A stretch of 64,000 nucleotides of DNA from Arion vulgaris. Lineage: Eukaryota; Mollusca; Gastropoda; Stylommatophora; Arionidae. The notes under the pieces are model-generated. The model did no database searches and was not told the origin of the DNA. It saw only the letters and a list, made by a program, of their open reading frames with translations. This document shows positions 19,806-31,625 of this stretch, piece by piece; the stretch's first letter is position 1, and every line of letters starts with the position of its first letter. Location of the stretch: assembly GCA_020796225.1 (NCBI GenBank), contig CM036753.1, positions 84,850,941 through 84,914,940 on the forward strand, written 5' to 3'. The position numbers and the translations under genes are program-made.

Positions 19806-21285
19806 AAGCTGAGAATTAAAATATGCTTGATCTGATTAGTACCATGCAGTGTACCGATTGCGTCGTCTATGTAAAGCACATGTTGCCGGTGTCCAAACAG
19901 GTTGTCCACTCATTATTCTAAATAATTATTAGCTTATTTAATTTCACTCGCTTTGTTTAAATATTTAACATAAATTAGATTTGTTTTTAATGTGTGGTGT
20001 TGACCTGTGTGACCTAGGTGATGAGATCAGTGAATGAAACTATTCATCAGCACTGTCTCTGATTAAAACAAAAATATTCTTACTTTACTTTTGTTTCATA
20101 TCATAAATACGATTATATTTTTACTACATCATTTTGAGCACATTCTATAACTCTATAGTACGAACTGTAACATAATTACTTTGTCTAATTTACAAATACA
20201 ATAACAGCTTCATTCTCAATTAGGATCCGATTACAGGTAATTGCTGCGAAGAAAGCCAACAAATTCAGTTTTCTTTCATCCATTTTCTTAGATACGCCCA
20301 GCCTACCGACCCCACTACAAGAATCTGCCTCTAGAAATAGATGTATGTTTGTTATATACTCGTAAAGAGTCTGTGTATAAACGTGCTCACAGCGGGACAC
20401 AAGCGCTGATATATGCTCAACGAGAAATCATTTACACAAGAGCTGTAAATAATAGCAAACTCACATACAAAAAACAAACTGAGTTCGGGTAAAAAAAAAA
20501 AGATGAGTCTATGAGTGGTAGTAACGGGGAATGTGAGGTAAAGAAAGCGTGTGGTGAGCTAAGCATGAATTAAAACAACTGTTTATCACGTGCTGATAGG
20601 GAGTATGGGACAGAGTTAAAAGCAAATTTAAACATCATATCCCTACAACTCCCTGGGTAAGCTAGAGACCAGAAAACAGAATCGTGTGTTTAGATTATAA
20701 TAATTTCCGACCAGATTACGAGTATATTGAAGCGCTCAGATAGAGATAATAGAGACAGACAATAGATTATCCTCTGCAATTGATAGAGATAAGAAGTTTC
20801 TGAATAGTTTTTTTAATTTGAAAAAGATTTTATAGCGTCAGATATATTTGCGAGTTAAGATAAAGAATTGAAAAACATAAGACAGATAAAATACGAGGAC
20901 ATGGCTAGAACAAATGTTTAGCAATTCTCACATCGTACTGCGTCCAGGTACAAGTGCGCCAATTTCAATCACTTTATTAAAAAAAAAAAAAAAAATTAGG
21001 AACTGGATTATTGCGTTCGATCTTGAAAAAGTCGCGGTAGTCTGGATAAATTGAAGAATGGAACAGGCGGTAAAGAAAATAATTAAAAATCTAACATTTA
21101 AATGTTAAGTTTTTGTACTTTGAAGAAAAATAATGCAAGCTTATAGGGTAAAAATGTCAAGGAAACCAGTGGTGTATTTAGTATGACAACAAGCAGCATG
21201 ACACTGGAAGTATTTGGCATGAACTAAGGCACTACTCTGGCTGGAGTTACAAAACTACACTCATGCGTGAATTCTGAGTAACTTA
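19805..21285. other. Largest featureless stretch of the left half
   Basis: About 1.5 kb with poly(A) at 20980-20995 but no recognisable element, RNA or domain. A 71-aa minus ORF (20185-20400) has no familiar motif. Confidence 0.4.
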
Positions 21286-21720
21286 TTGAGTATTATCCGA
21301 AAGGTGGAGGCTGTGTCGGTGCCCAGGCAGTGGACTGAATCACTAAAAGCGTCAGCAATTCGCAACATTCATCTTCGTTCTGTGACACATAGGTGTCGAT
21401 GGCAATTAGAGAACAGACAGGCTGGCTGGCTCTGCCACCATATCAGGGACCGGCCAACCAATGGATAAAGTTGACATTCTGAAGCACTCATGTAGTATAA
21501 GCCGCAAAGAAGATTTTCATTTAAACCAACACACATTTACTGCTAGATTGCAAGAGTTTGGATGGAAGAGTGGAATGGCCAGAAATGAACAGCACAACGA
21601 GTATATGAGTAGGCTCACCATCGTTCTGGTACAGTTAGTCGCTGGATGCTGTTGGAGATATTGCAAAGTAGATCGGATCACCTATGGACATGCCCGGAGT
21701 GCAATGAAAATATTCCCAAC
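21286..21720 (+). other. Possible decayed element related to family G
   Basis: The 3' part (CTGGATGCTGTTGGAGATAT .. CCTATGGACATGCCCGGAGTGCAATGA) resembles the GGGGAGACTGAGC..CTATGGGTCTGCCCAGAGTGCAATGA block of family G. The 5' 350 bp contain two short ORFs (60 and 138 aa) without known motifs. It may be a longer, older relative of family G. Confidence 0.35.
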
Positions 21721-21929
21721 TGAAACTTTGAGAAAAAAAGAACTAAACACCTCACATCCAAAAGTTAAGTTATTCAAAAGGCATTATATACTTGAAGATT
21801 ATCTTTACATTTCCAACAAACAGATGAGTAAGATTGTTATATTTACACACATAATTGAGACGAGAAATATATTCTAACCAGATTTAGCAGCTAACTTGTG
21901 AATAAATCCTTCCTTCCTTTCGTTCGCTT

Positions 21930-22215
21930 GAAATATTGTCTTTATATTCAATGTTGTCATTTGTATAAAACTCAACTGTCTTTTATAGCTCACACAGAGG
22001 TCCGTGTAGTTTTCTGTCGAGTGTTGTTTCGTTAGGCCAGTGAGGTTGCCTCAGTATATCATATTTGGGGCAGTCTTGAAGTATGTGCTCTGCAGCCTGA
22101 TGTACATGTCCATATGTACACATGGCTGAGTTGCTAATCTTGAATTTTGTATACATGTGGATGAGAAGTCGATTATGTTCTGTTCTAAGGCGCAGAACGA
22201 CAACTTGTTCCAATC
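21930..22215 (-). mobile_element. LINE C-terminal tail (RNase-H-type), dead copy 2
   Basis: The minus-strand translation EQVVVLRLRTEHNRLLIHMY, then AEHILQDCPKYDILRQPHWP and a RKLHGPLCEL ending is the segment immediately after the RNase H domain (RLRTGHNrL..Hm) plus the EHILQDC/WP/KLyG tail. The first Cys pair is reduced to MCTYGH. It begins inside the domain, so it is 5'-truncated. Confidence 0.85.
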
Positions 22216-22349
22216 ACTTATGAATAAATAATTCAACAAATCATTTTGAGACTTCAGAAAGGAAATACATGTACATAAATTTGGGAACAACATGAAGACG
22301 ATCACGTTAATGATAGGATTTATTGTCAATAGCATCGTGACAATGAAAG

Positions 22350-22605
22350 GGTTTGGACATTTAATGAGAAGGGTATACAACCAACCACCAATAACAGCAT
22401 ACAATTAAAAGAGACCAGGTACCAGAGTCAAGGGAAGACCAAGAATAAGATGGATAGATAATATCAAGACCCATTAAATAAACTCGTTTAAAACACAAGG
22501 CCGACTCATCTGGCCATGAAACGCAAATTAAAGCTCCAACCCCTACGCTTAACGGCAAAAGTGAACAACAAATTAATTCATCCACCTGAGGAAAGACAAT
22601 AGACG
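22350..22605 (+). mobile_element. LINE C-terminal tail (RWIDNIK type), copy 1
   Basis: Plus-strand reading gives KGRPRIRWIDNIKTH, followed by degraded sequence matching TTRATHLALER (here CTCATCTGGCCATGAAACGC) and ending ACGCTTAACGGCAAAAGTGA. It is the same lineage as 36120-36310 (minus). Several stops interrupt it. Confidence 0.78.
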
Positions 22606-23125
22606 ATAGTTTTTCTTCCTTTCTTTTTTTTCTTTTTTTTTTGGGGTCTTTTCTCCAATCCTGTTTTGCCCCGCAGCGTCAGAATAAAAACATTTATACA
22701 GACTTGTAAAAAGACATTACTCTGAGAGACATTCTCAGATTCGACAAAACATATAATGTGTTTGAAGACATATCTCAATATATGCAAACATGCTTGAATA
22801 AACTAAGAGTCAATAGTAAAATCAATGTTTGAATGTACTAGGAGTCAAATATACGAAACATGTTTAAGCTAATCGTTTGATAAAACAAACAGAACCTCTT
22901 AGTGTGTGTGCCTTACTTTATTCTGTTCAAACATGGCACTTTAAGATTGCTAAAGTTATCCCATACCAGAAATACATAGTTAAGTCTATGAAAAATGTTC
23001 CAATGTGCAGTATAAAAACATGTTTACCATTGCTTTGAGCCAACTCAAGTTAGCGACAACTGTCAGCAACAAATGGCTGAGTGTTATAGAATGATCTTCT
23101 TACACGACATGAAACATATATATAT
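22605..23125. other. Unassigned DNA
   Basis: Poly(T)-rich run at 22615-22645; otherwise nothing recognised. Confidence 0.4.
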
Positions 23126-23131
23126 ATACTA

Positions 23132-23393
23132 CTTCTTCTTCTTCGAGCGCTCCAGCTCCATATCGACCACTTCTTAATCACTCTGTGTGACTTGTACGTG
23201 ATCTGAGCCTAAGAGCGATTGTACATTGTGCGAGTTATGCGTCTATAAGTAGGCCAGCACATCCGATTTCGGCGATGATTTTTATTTACTAGGTAGCTTC
23301 CTAGGTGCTACATCAGTCGCCTCTTACGACATGCCTAGTAGGTCACAGTGGTACTATTCTTTGCTTTCCTTGCAGGCCCCGACCCCACACAGA
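23132..23393 (-). mobile_element. SINE A copy 6
   Basis: (CTT)n tail, GAGCGCTCCAGCTCCATATC, TGATCTGAGCCTAAGAGCG, ACATCCGATTTCGGCGATG, core GTCGCCTCTTACGACATGCC and head GCAGGCCCCGACCCCACAC. Near full length; no unambiguous TSD because of the flanking (TA)n. Confidence 0.9.
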
Positions 23394-23587
23394 CACATGT
23401 ACTTACATATATGATGAAGATGATAATGTAAATTTCACGTATATTTCACTGAGAGTATGGTGTGTATGCCTGTCACGTCATATTGTCCAATTCTACATCT
23501 AGTATGCAGAAAGTAGACAGACCAGATCATTTTCTCATTTGTATAACGTCGGTTGTTGAAATGAACACCCAATAAATACTTACAGAG

Positions 23588-23782
23588 AAAGAGCTATTTA
23601 CTTATTTTTTTTTATTTTTCTCCGATCCAGAAGCACCCTTCGGTTCGGTGCCACGAACACCGTAAATCTGGGAAACCTGTAGCTTTTCTGCCAGCCCGCG
23701 GAATTGAACCCGCACTCACAGAGGGCTTGTCACCCTCAGTCCAACGCGCTACGAACACGCTGGGCACGCGGACAAAGAGCTA
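23588..23782 (-). mobile_element. SINE E copy 1 with TSD
   Basis: The element is 23597-23773, flanked by AAAGAGCTA. The minus-strand head has an A-box-like TAGCGCGTTGGAC and a consensus B box GGTTCAATTCC. The body has CCAGATTTACGGTGTTCGTG and the 3' end GATCGGAGAAAAATAAA. Copies 2 and 3 are at 31638 and 32605. Confidence 0.9.
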
Positions 23783-23784
23783 CT

Positions 23785-24025
23785 GATAAAATTCGAGAAT
23801 TTAGAAATCGTCACAACAGTTGTGTGTGCTGACTTTGATGAGCTGTATAAAGAAAGACTATGCCAAGTCATTAAAACAAACTACACCTAGTCAGTAAGTC
23901 TCCAGATATTGTACTCGTATTTGTTCACATTCCATTTGCCAAGTTTACTTTATAATGAAACTATTACATAAGTTTAGTATCCCATACACATGAAACTAAC
24001 CATAGGACAAGTGCTACTTTAGTTA
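23785..24025. other. Unassigned DNA
   Basis: Nothing recognised. Confidence 0.35.
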
Positions 24026-24027
24026 GT

Positions 24028-24290
24028 TTTGATTGATTGATTAATATGATCATCATCATTGCACTTCGGTTAGTAACCATGTGTACTCAGATCTCTTTCT
24101 TACACAGGAAGATCTCAGCGACAGTGCACGAACTCCGTAGCACCTGCGTGGGTTTCTGGTGTAATTTAAAAGATGGTGAAAATATTTTGTAGATTTTTAT
24201 TTTTTTAATCATTCTAACAAATTTTGCCCAGACAGCGGCTTTCCAGCCTGTTCTTCTCGATTTTGAACTTCTAATGGTTTTTTTAGATGT
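24028..24290 (-). mobile_element. SINE C copy, 5'-truncated
   Basis: The 3' half of family C in reverse: GATTGATTGATT tail, CATCATCATTGCACTTCGG, CAGATCTCTTTCTTACAC, AGCGGCTTTCCAGCCTGTTC, TCTCGATTTTGAACT. The tRNA-like head is missing. Confidence 0.85.
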
Positions 24291-24394
24291 TCAACATCAA
24301 TAAGGAAACTAGTAAAAATAAATAAAGCGTTTACATACCATATGCTATTCTAGTGAATGCAATGTTGGACTTGTATTTTTCTTTGACCACTGAC

Positions 24395-24608
24395 CATCAC
24401 CCAGAGTAAACGAGTCATTGATTTTCTAAACACCACTTATATGTTCTATATTTTGCCATTGCTTTCTGAACGTTGATGTCTATTTTTACCGTTTGTAAAA
24501 ATCCACGGGAACAAATTTGTTTCCAAACTACCCACCACGGGGTTTGAACCAGGCACTCGTTAGTTGTGATCGATCTCTCTACCGTTAAGTCAGAGACTCC
24601 CATGTATT
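24395..24608 (-). mobile_element. SINE D copy 4
   Basis: Reverse-oriented: GTAAACGAGTCATTGATTTTC, CACCACTTATATGTTC, ATCCACGGGAACAAATTTG, GGGTTTGAACC (B-box region) and GATCGATCTCTCTACCGTTA. The 5' end is slightly diverged. Confidence 0.85.
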
Positions 24609-24609
24609 C

Positions 24610-25185
24610 CCAATTATCGATCTCAAATAAGCAAAATTCTGCAAGCATTTTTATAATTTATATCTGATACTCAATGTTTCTAAATTAGCAATATGATTCC
24701 CCGTTTAACCAGGTTGAACACCGCTGGTCTAGAGTAACTTTCAGAACATTTGACAAGAAGCCATTATGGGGGGTAGGAGTTGGGAAAATCGATCTTCATT
24801 TCTACATTGCTTTGTGCGGTTCACTACTGTTATTGCTTCATAAACATAAGCGATGTTGTTATGTGGGTGCACAAGATCTTGACATGTGTACTTTATTTAC
24901 TTCCTCTATCTCTCTCTCTCTCTCTGTCTGTCTCTAGCAGAGAGATATATAATCAGCTACTTCGGCGCCGCTGCAGCCAGGGCCATTACTCAAACAGATA
25001 TCTAACAAAATACAACAAGTGGTCTGGCATGAACCACTTAGTGTGGGCCAGAGTTTGGTGAGTTCAAACAAGACAATTTATGATTACTAAAGTTATATAC
25101 AGATATGTTTATTTTGATGTTGCTGGCTCGTGATGAATTATCTCTAAAAGCAAAACATCTTCAATTCCTACATAACCATTACTTC
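24610..25185. other. Unassigned DNA with an orphan hAT-like end
   Basis: GGTTGAACACCGCTG (24711) looks like one end of a CAGCGGTGTTCAACC-type hAT element, but no partner end was found. A (CT)n run is at 24906-24935. Confidence 0.4.
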
Positions 25186-25187
25186 TG

Positions 25188-25436
25188 AGGCTCTTTGTGG
25201 CGAAGTGTTTAAGATAGTTGTCATGCGTTCTGAAGGATGTGGGTTCAAATTCGAATCGTTTAGTTCACATGTGCATTCTCTCCCCACCACCACGTCCCCC
25301 AACCCTAGATCCAACACCGAGATCCATAGGATTGTTGCTGGAGCTACGGATTTTGTATTTTATGCAACACTCTCAGCAGGTTTTGTTTCGATATTCTGTC
25401 GAGAGGGGTAGAGCCATATGGGGAAACCTGGTGAAA
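25188..25436 (+). mobile_element. SINE F copy 2
   Basis: Head CTCTTTGTGGCGAAGTG, B-box-like GGGTTCAAATTCGAATCG, body GGATTGTTGCTGGAGCTACG and AACACTCTCAGCAGGTTTTG; 3' end GCCATATGGGGAAACCTGGTG. It abuts the MITE that follows. Confidence 0.8.
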
Positions 25437-25707
25437 TCTCTCTCTCACGATCACCGCCCAGACCGATGTACCAGAACTCCTCATGAATTCTATTCATGTG
25501 GAAATCTGAATCATGCAGCCTTAGTTAGTATTCGTGTGTTTTACGTCACATCTTCAGCACCATTTGGAGCTCTGGTGTCTATCCTTCGGCGATGTGTCCG
25601 GTTTCAGCCAGTGTTTGCTCGGTTCGCTCTCTGTTCTGTAGTCATCTAGTGTTTTTATGGTGTGGGTAGCTAGCGGTCTGGACGGTGATCGAGAGAGAGA
25701 GAGACTA
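25437..25707. mobile_element. MITE with (CT)n-GATCACCG terminal inverted repeats
   Basis: The left end CTCTCTCTCACGATCACCGC plus CCAGACCG is mirrored at the right by CGGTCTGGACGGTGATCGAGAGAGAGAGAG, giving TIRs of about 27 bp. The interior includes GCACCATTTGGAGCTCTGG and TATCCTTCGGCGATGTGTCC, shared with 4440-4520 and, in altered form, with 41840-41935. The superfamily is unknown; the TSD cannot be resolved next to the simple repeat. Confidence 0.75.
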
Positions 25708-25861
25708 GCCCCATACGTTCTTAGTCTTCACCAAACCGTGTAAGACTGACACGCATGGTAAAAGATATTGTAGCTGCCTGGTCAAAACATATCTCATTCT
25801 GCTACTCACATGGTTAATTAACATAAAGAGGATACACGTTCATGTACATGATTAACTGACG

Positions 25862-26015
25862 CTATTGGTTATTGGTTACGGAAGTGAGGTCATTGCACTC
25901 TGGGCAGACCCATAGATGCTCAGTCTCCCCAACAGATATCGAAGAGTATGGTTACTGATGGTTCCTGTGGCTGGTTGGTTAAACACACTCCTCACTCTGC
26001 CTCTCAAGCAACTAT
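25862..26015 (-). repeat. Dispersed repeat family G, copy 3
   Basis: Reverse-oriented: TATTGGTTATTGGTTACGG tail, GAGGTCATTGCACTCTGGGC, CCCCAACAGATATCGAAGAG, ACTGATGGTTCCTGTGGCTG, CTCACTCTGCCTCTCA. This is the best-preserved copy. Confidence 0.75.
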
Positions 26016-26035
26016 TTCTACTTTACAACGGGTTA

Positions 26036-26315
26036 CTCTAAACCATGGGTTCTCAAAGTGGGCGTACCGTCCCCAATGGCGCTGAAGCCTTCTAGGAAGC
26101 GATAGTGGGTTCAGAAACATTTAGGGGAGTTTTTTTGTGATTTTGAGATTGAATAATCAATAAATTTTGAATTCTGCAATTTAATTCATCTTATTTCCAT
26201 CTTACATGGTCCATTTTTTCATCAATTTTCTATTTCATGTATATAATCATTTAAAAATTGACTATGTAGGACAGAAATATATATCAATTTTCTATGTCAA
26301 AGTTGAAAATAGAAC

Positions 26316-26370
<55 letters not shown>

Positions 26371-26478
26371 GTGAGGGGGCGTTGGCAAGCTGTTATAATG
26401 GGGAGAGGGGGCGTTACAAGTTTATGTCGTTCAAAGTGGGCGGTGGGCCAGAAATGTTTGGGAATCTATGCTCTAAAC
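26036..26478. mobile_element. hAT-type element with perfect 8-bp TSD and internal (TA)n
   Basis: The element is 26044-26470 (427 bp). TIRs: CATGGGTTCTCAAAG at the left; TTTGGGAATCTATG at the right, complement CATAGATTCCCAAA. It is flanked by perfect CTCTAAAC repeats (26036-26043, 26471-26478). GTTCTCAAA-type ends with 8-bp TSDs are typical of hAT. A (TA)n microsatellite (26318-26367) lies inside. The 107-aa ORF is microsatellite read-through. Confidence 0.9.
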
Positions 26479-26539
26479 TGTTTAATTCGCTGGATTGATT
26501 CAACTTCTATTTTAGTGTTAATCCAATAGGCAGTCGTGA

Positions 26540-27605
26540 AGAAAAAAAACCAATACATATACGCATTTTCATGACTAACTAACGTTAACAATATAAACAC
26601 ACAATTACATGACTAACTAACGTTAACAATACAAACACACATTTACATGACTAACTAACGTTAACAATACAAACACGCATTTACATGACTAACTAACGTT
26701 AACAATACAAACACGCATTTACATGACTAACTAACGTTAACAATACAAACACACAATTACATGACTAACTAACGTTAACAATACAAACACATTTACATGA
26801 CTAACTAACGTTAACAATAAAAACACACATTTACATGACTAACTAACGTTAACAATGCAAACATATTTACATGACTAACGTTAACAATGGACAACACAAT
26901 TACTGACTAACTAACGTTAACAATGAACACACATTACATGACTAACTAAGTTAACAATACAAACACACAATTACATGACTAACTAACGTTAACAATAAAA
27001 ACACACATTTACATGACTAACTAACGTTAACAATACAAACACACAATTACATGACTAACTAACGTTAACAATGCACACACACAATTACATGACTAACTAA
27101 AGTTAACAATACAAACACACAATTACATGACTAACTAACGTTAACAATGCACACACACAATTACATGACTAACTAAAGTTAACAATACAAACACACAATT
27201 ACATGACTAACTAACGTTAACAATACAAACACACAATTACATGACTAACTAACGTTAACAATACAAACACATTTACATGACTAACTAACGTTAACAATAC
27301 AAACACACAATTACATGACTAACTAACGTTAACAATACAAACACACATTTACATGACTAACTAACGTTAACAATACAAACACACATTTACATGACTAACT
27401 AACGTTAACAATACAACATATTTACATGACTAACTAACGTTAACAATACAAACACACAATTACATGACTAACTAACGTTAACAAGCAACACACAATTACA
27501 TGACTAACTAAAGTTAACAATACAAACACACAATTACATGACTAACTAACGTTAACAATACAAATACATTTACAGACTAACTAACGTTAACAACGCAAAC
27601 ACGTC
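26540..27605. repeat. 38-bp minisatellite (about 28 units)
   Basis: The unit contains ACATGACTAACTAACGTTAA then CAATACAAACACAC(A/T)(A/T)TT. AACGTT is palindromic. Units in 26860-26960 carry clustered small deletions; the rest are well conserved. Diverged units trail off to about 27660. Confidence 0.95.
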
Positions 27606-27701
27606 TTCACATAATTAACTGATATTTACAAGAATACACGTATTCACATGATTATCTAATATTATCAATATAAACGGTTCAAAAACTAACTGATATTAAC
27701 A

Positions 27702-27895
27702 CTACAAAAAAACGTATTCATATGAATAAATGACATTGTTAGTGGTATCACTACAAAAAAACGTATTCATATGAATAAATGACATTGTTAGTGGTATCAC
27801 TACAAAAAAACGTATTCATATGAATAAATGACATTGTTAGTGGTATCACTACAAAAAAAACGTATTCATATGAATAAATGACATTGTTAGAAGGT
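27702..27895. repeat. 49-bp tandem repeat (4 units)
   Basis: The unit begins CACTACAAAAAAACGTATTC and contains ATATGAATAAATGACATTG. Almost no divergence. Confidence 0.93.
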
Positions 27896-27899
27896 ATCA

Positions 27900-28510
27900 G
27901 TATCCACAAGCCACACCACAAGCCACAGTGTGTTTCTTCTCAGCTTAAACTATACCCATCCTCCTCCTATTGCCTCAAAAAAAAAATAATCTTCCACTCC
28001 TATTCCCCCCGAGAGTTGGGAGGTAAAGAGCAACGCCAGGGCACGACTTCCGGAACCAGCACAAATCCATTAACTCGTAAGGCAGTCTGTTAGCTTAAGT
28101 GCGGTTACTATGTCTACAAACAGAGCTTGTATAAAATCTGGTGAACTCTAACGTTTAACGTAGGACTGTCCAACGCGGCGCCCACTTTATGCATTTCTTG
28201 CGCCCTAAGTTGCACTACCGACTTTAACATTAATCACAATTTTAAAGGGGAAAAAGCATTTCTGAATAATAGAATATTTTCTATTTCTGTTACATTACTA
28301 TCAAGAACACTGTCTTCCACATTAGATAATCGTTTTTTATTTTGTAACCATTTGAACCCATATTTTGCTTTTTTCACTGAAAAACCTGCCGGCTTCATCT
28401 CTAAACGTATTTCCAACAAATAACATATTTGTAATGGGAGATTCTTTGAGAGAGCAGCCGCAACAAGATTTTAATTCAAAGAAGAAACAGTGTGTACTTT
28501 ATCTATCAGC
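27900..28510. other. Unassigned DNA
   Basis: Short ORFs only (71 aa plus, 61 aa minus). No domain or repeat family seen. Confidence 0.4.
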
Positions 28511-28514
28511 AATC

Positions 28515-31430
28515 TGAATTATTCGTCCACAGTGATATTATAACTTAATCTGTGCTAGCTACAATGATATAACTTAATATGTGATAGCTACAATGATATT
28601 ATAACTTAATCTGTGCTAGCTACAATAATATTATAACTTAATCTGTGCTAGCTACAATAATATAACTTAATCTGTGCTAGCTACAATGATATTATAACTT
28701 AATCTGTGCTAGCTACAATGATAGTATAACTTAATCTGTGCTAGCTACAATGATAGTATAACTTAATCTGTGCTAGCTACAATAATATTATAACTTAATC
28801 TCTGCTAGCTACAATAATATAACTTAATATGTGCTAGCTACAATGATATTATAACTTAATCTGTGCTAGCTACAATGATAGTATAACTTAATCTGTGCTA
28901 GCTACAATGACAGTATAATTTAATCTGTGCTAGCTACAATGATATTATAACTTAATCTGTGCTAGCTACAATGATAGTATAACTTAATCTGTGCTAGCTA
29001 CAATGATAGTATAACTTAATCTGTGCTAGCTACAATGATATTATAACTTAATCTGTGCTAGCTACAATGATAGTATAACTTAATCTGTGCTAGCTACAAT
29101 GATATTATAACTTAATCTGTGCTAGCTACAATAATATTATAACTTAATCTGTGCAGCTACAATAATATTATAACTTAATCGGTGCTAGCTACAATGATAG
29201 TATAACTTAATCTGTGATAACTACATTGATATAACTTAATATGTGCTAGCTACAATGATAGTATAACTTAATCTGTGCTAGCTACAATGATATAACTTAA
29301 TCTGTGCTAGCTACAATGATAGTATAACTTAATCTGTGCTAGCTACAATGAAAGTATAACTTAATATGTGCTAGCTACAATGATAGTACACTGTATAACT
29401 TAATCTGTGCTAGCTACAATGATAGTATAACTTAATCTGTGCTAGCTACAATGATATAACTTAATCTGTGCTAGCTACAATGATAGTATAACTTAATCTG
29501 TGCTAGCTACAATGATAGTATAACTTAATCTGTGCTAGCTACAATGATATTATAGCTTAAGCTGTGCTAGCTATAATGATATAACTTAATATGTGCTAGC
29601 TACAATGATATAACTTAATCTGTGCTAGCTACAATGATAGTATAACTTAATCTGTGCTAGCTACAATGAAAGTATAACTTAATATGTGCTAGCTACAATG
29701 ATAGTACACTGTATAACTTAATCTGTGCTAGCTACAATGATAATATAACTTAATATGTGCTAGCTACAATGATATTATAACTTAATCTGTGCTAGCTACA
29801 ATAATATTATAACTTAATCTGTGCTAGCTACAATAATATTATAACTTAATCTGTGCTAGCTACAATGATAGTATAACTTAATCTGTGATAACTACATTGA
29901 TATAACTTCAATCTGTCTATAGCTACAATGATAGTATAACTCAATCTGTCTAGCTACAATGATAGTATAGCTTAATCTAAAGTATCTATGTATACATGAT
30001 ATTATAGCTAAAGCTGTCAGCTATAATTGATATAACTAATATTCTAGCTACAATGATGTAATTAATCCTGCTACAAAAGCTACAATGATAGTATAATTAA
30101 TCTTCCTATGCTATCCCATATGAATTTAGTAAGCAATCTAGTGCAACTTCGAACAGAATATTAACTCTAATCTGTAGTTTAGCTTACATGTTAATCAATT
30201 TAATCTGTGACTAACTTTACTTGATGTAAATTTAATCTGTGCATAGCTACATTAATATAATTTAATCTGAAAGCATTCTACAATGATATAATTAGTCTGT
30301 TCTTAGCTACAATGATACACTTAATCTTCCTACATTAGTATAACTTAATCTGTGTAACTACTTTTGATATAACTTATTCATGAATGCGTATCTCTAAATG
30401 ATAAAATAAATTTTGTAATCTTGCAGCCACAATGATTATAATTAACGTGTGTACTATTATTATCAGCAATCTGAATTATAATGATATAACTTAATATGTC
30501 TAGCTACAATGATATAACTTAATCTGTGCTAGCTACAATGATAGTATAACTTAATCTGTGCTAGCTACAATGAAAGTATAACTTAATATGTGCTAGCTAC
30601 AATGATAGTACACTGTATAACTTAATCTGTGCTAGCTACAATGATAGTATAACTTAATATGTGCTAGCTACAATGATATTATAACTTAATCTGTGCTAGC
30701 TACAATAATATTATAACTTAATCTGTGCTAGCTACAATAATATTATAACTTAATCTGTGCTAGCTACAATGATAGTATAAATCTTAATCTGTAGTTAACT
30801 ACATTGATATAACTCTAATCTGTGCTAGCTACAATGATAGTATAACTTAATCTGTGCTAGCCACAATGATAGTATAACTTAATCTGTGCTAGCTACAATG
30901 ATATTATAGCTTAACTGTGCTAGCTACAATGATATATAACTTAATATGTGATAACTACAATGATATAACTTAATATGTGCTACTACAATGATAGTATAAC
31001 TTAATCTGTGATAACTACATTGATATAACTTAATCTGTCTACTACAATGATATTATAACTTAATCTGTGCTAGCCACATTGATATATACTTAATCTGTGC
31101 TAGCTACAATGATATACTCAGTCTGTGCTAGCTATAATGATATAACTTAGTTGTGCTAGCTACAATGATATAACTTAGTCTGTGCTAGCTACATTGATAG
31201 TAACTAGTCTGTGCTAGCTACAATGATAGTAATTTAAATCTGTGCTAGCTAATGATATATACATCAGTCTACTGTGCTAGCTACAATGATATAAACTTAT
31301 CTGTGCTAGCTACAATGATATAACTCATCTGTGCTACTACAATGATATAACTAGTCTGTGCTAGCTACAATGATATAATTTAGTCTGTGCTAGCTACAAT
31401 GATATAACTTAGTCTGTGCTAGCTACGAAA
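28515..31430. repeat. 32-bp satellite, 2.9 kb, with higher-order structure
   Basis: The unit is AGCTACAATGATAGTATAAC plus TTAATCTGTGCT (32 bp), with shorter forms lacking GATAGT/TATTAT. About 90 units. A multi-unit block marked by GATAGTACACTGTATAAC recurs near 29390, 29705 and 30610 in the same unit context, so higher-order duplication has occurred. The interval 29990-30480 is heavily degraded compared with both flanks, and 30990-31330 has many one-base deletions. Confidence 0.96.
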
Positions 31431-31439
31431 TGTATGGAA

Positions 31440-31625
31440 CATTTTTCAATTAATATCATGTGTTATTCAAAAATGATACCTTAAGTATAACGGAACTACA
31501 TTTTAAATTCTGAATAGGAAAATGGGAGGATCAGTATTGTTTCATTAAAAACAGGCAAATCCGTGTATTTTTGTGCATTGAAAGTTTAACTATTAGTAAA
31601 AGAAAATTAATATCTAGCGACATTT
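31440..31625. other. Unassigned DNA
   Basis: AT-rich spacer between the satellite and SINE E; nothing recognised. Confidence 0.35.

Noticed and set aside
24690..24745. A further hAT element ending at GTTGAACACCGCTG
   Set aside because: Only one end is visible; no matching TIR or TSD found nearby.
26206..26529. 107-aa ORF
   Set aside because: Mostly (YI)n read-through of the (TA)n tract inside a hAT element.
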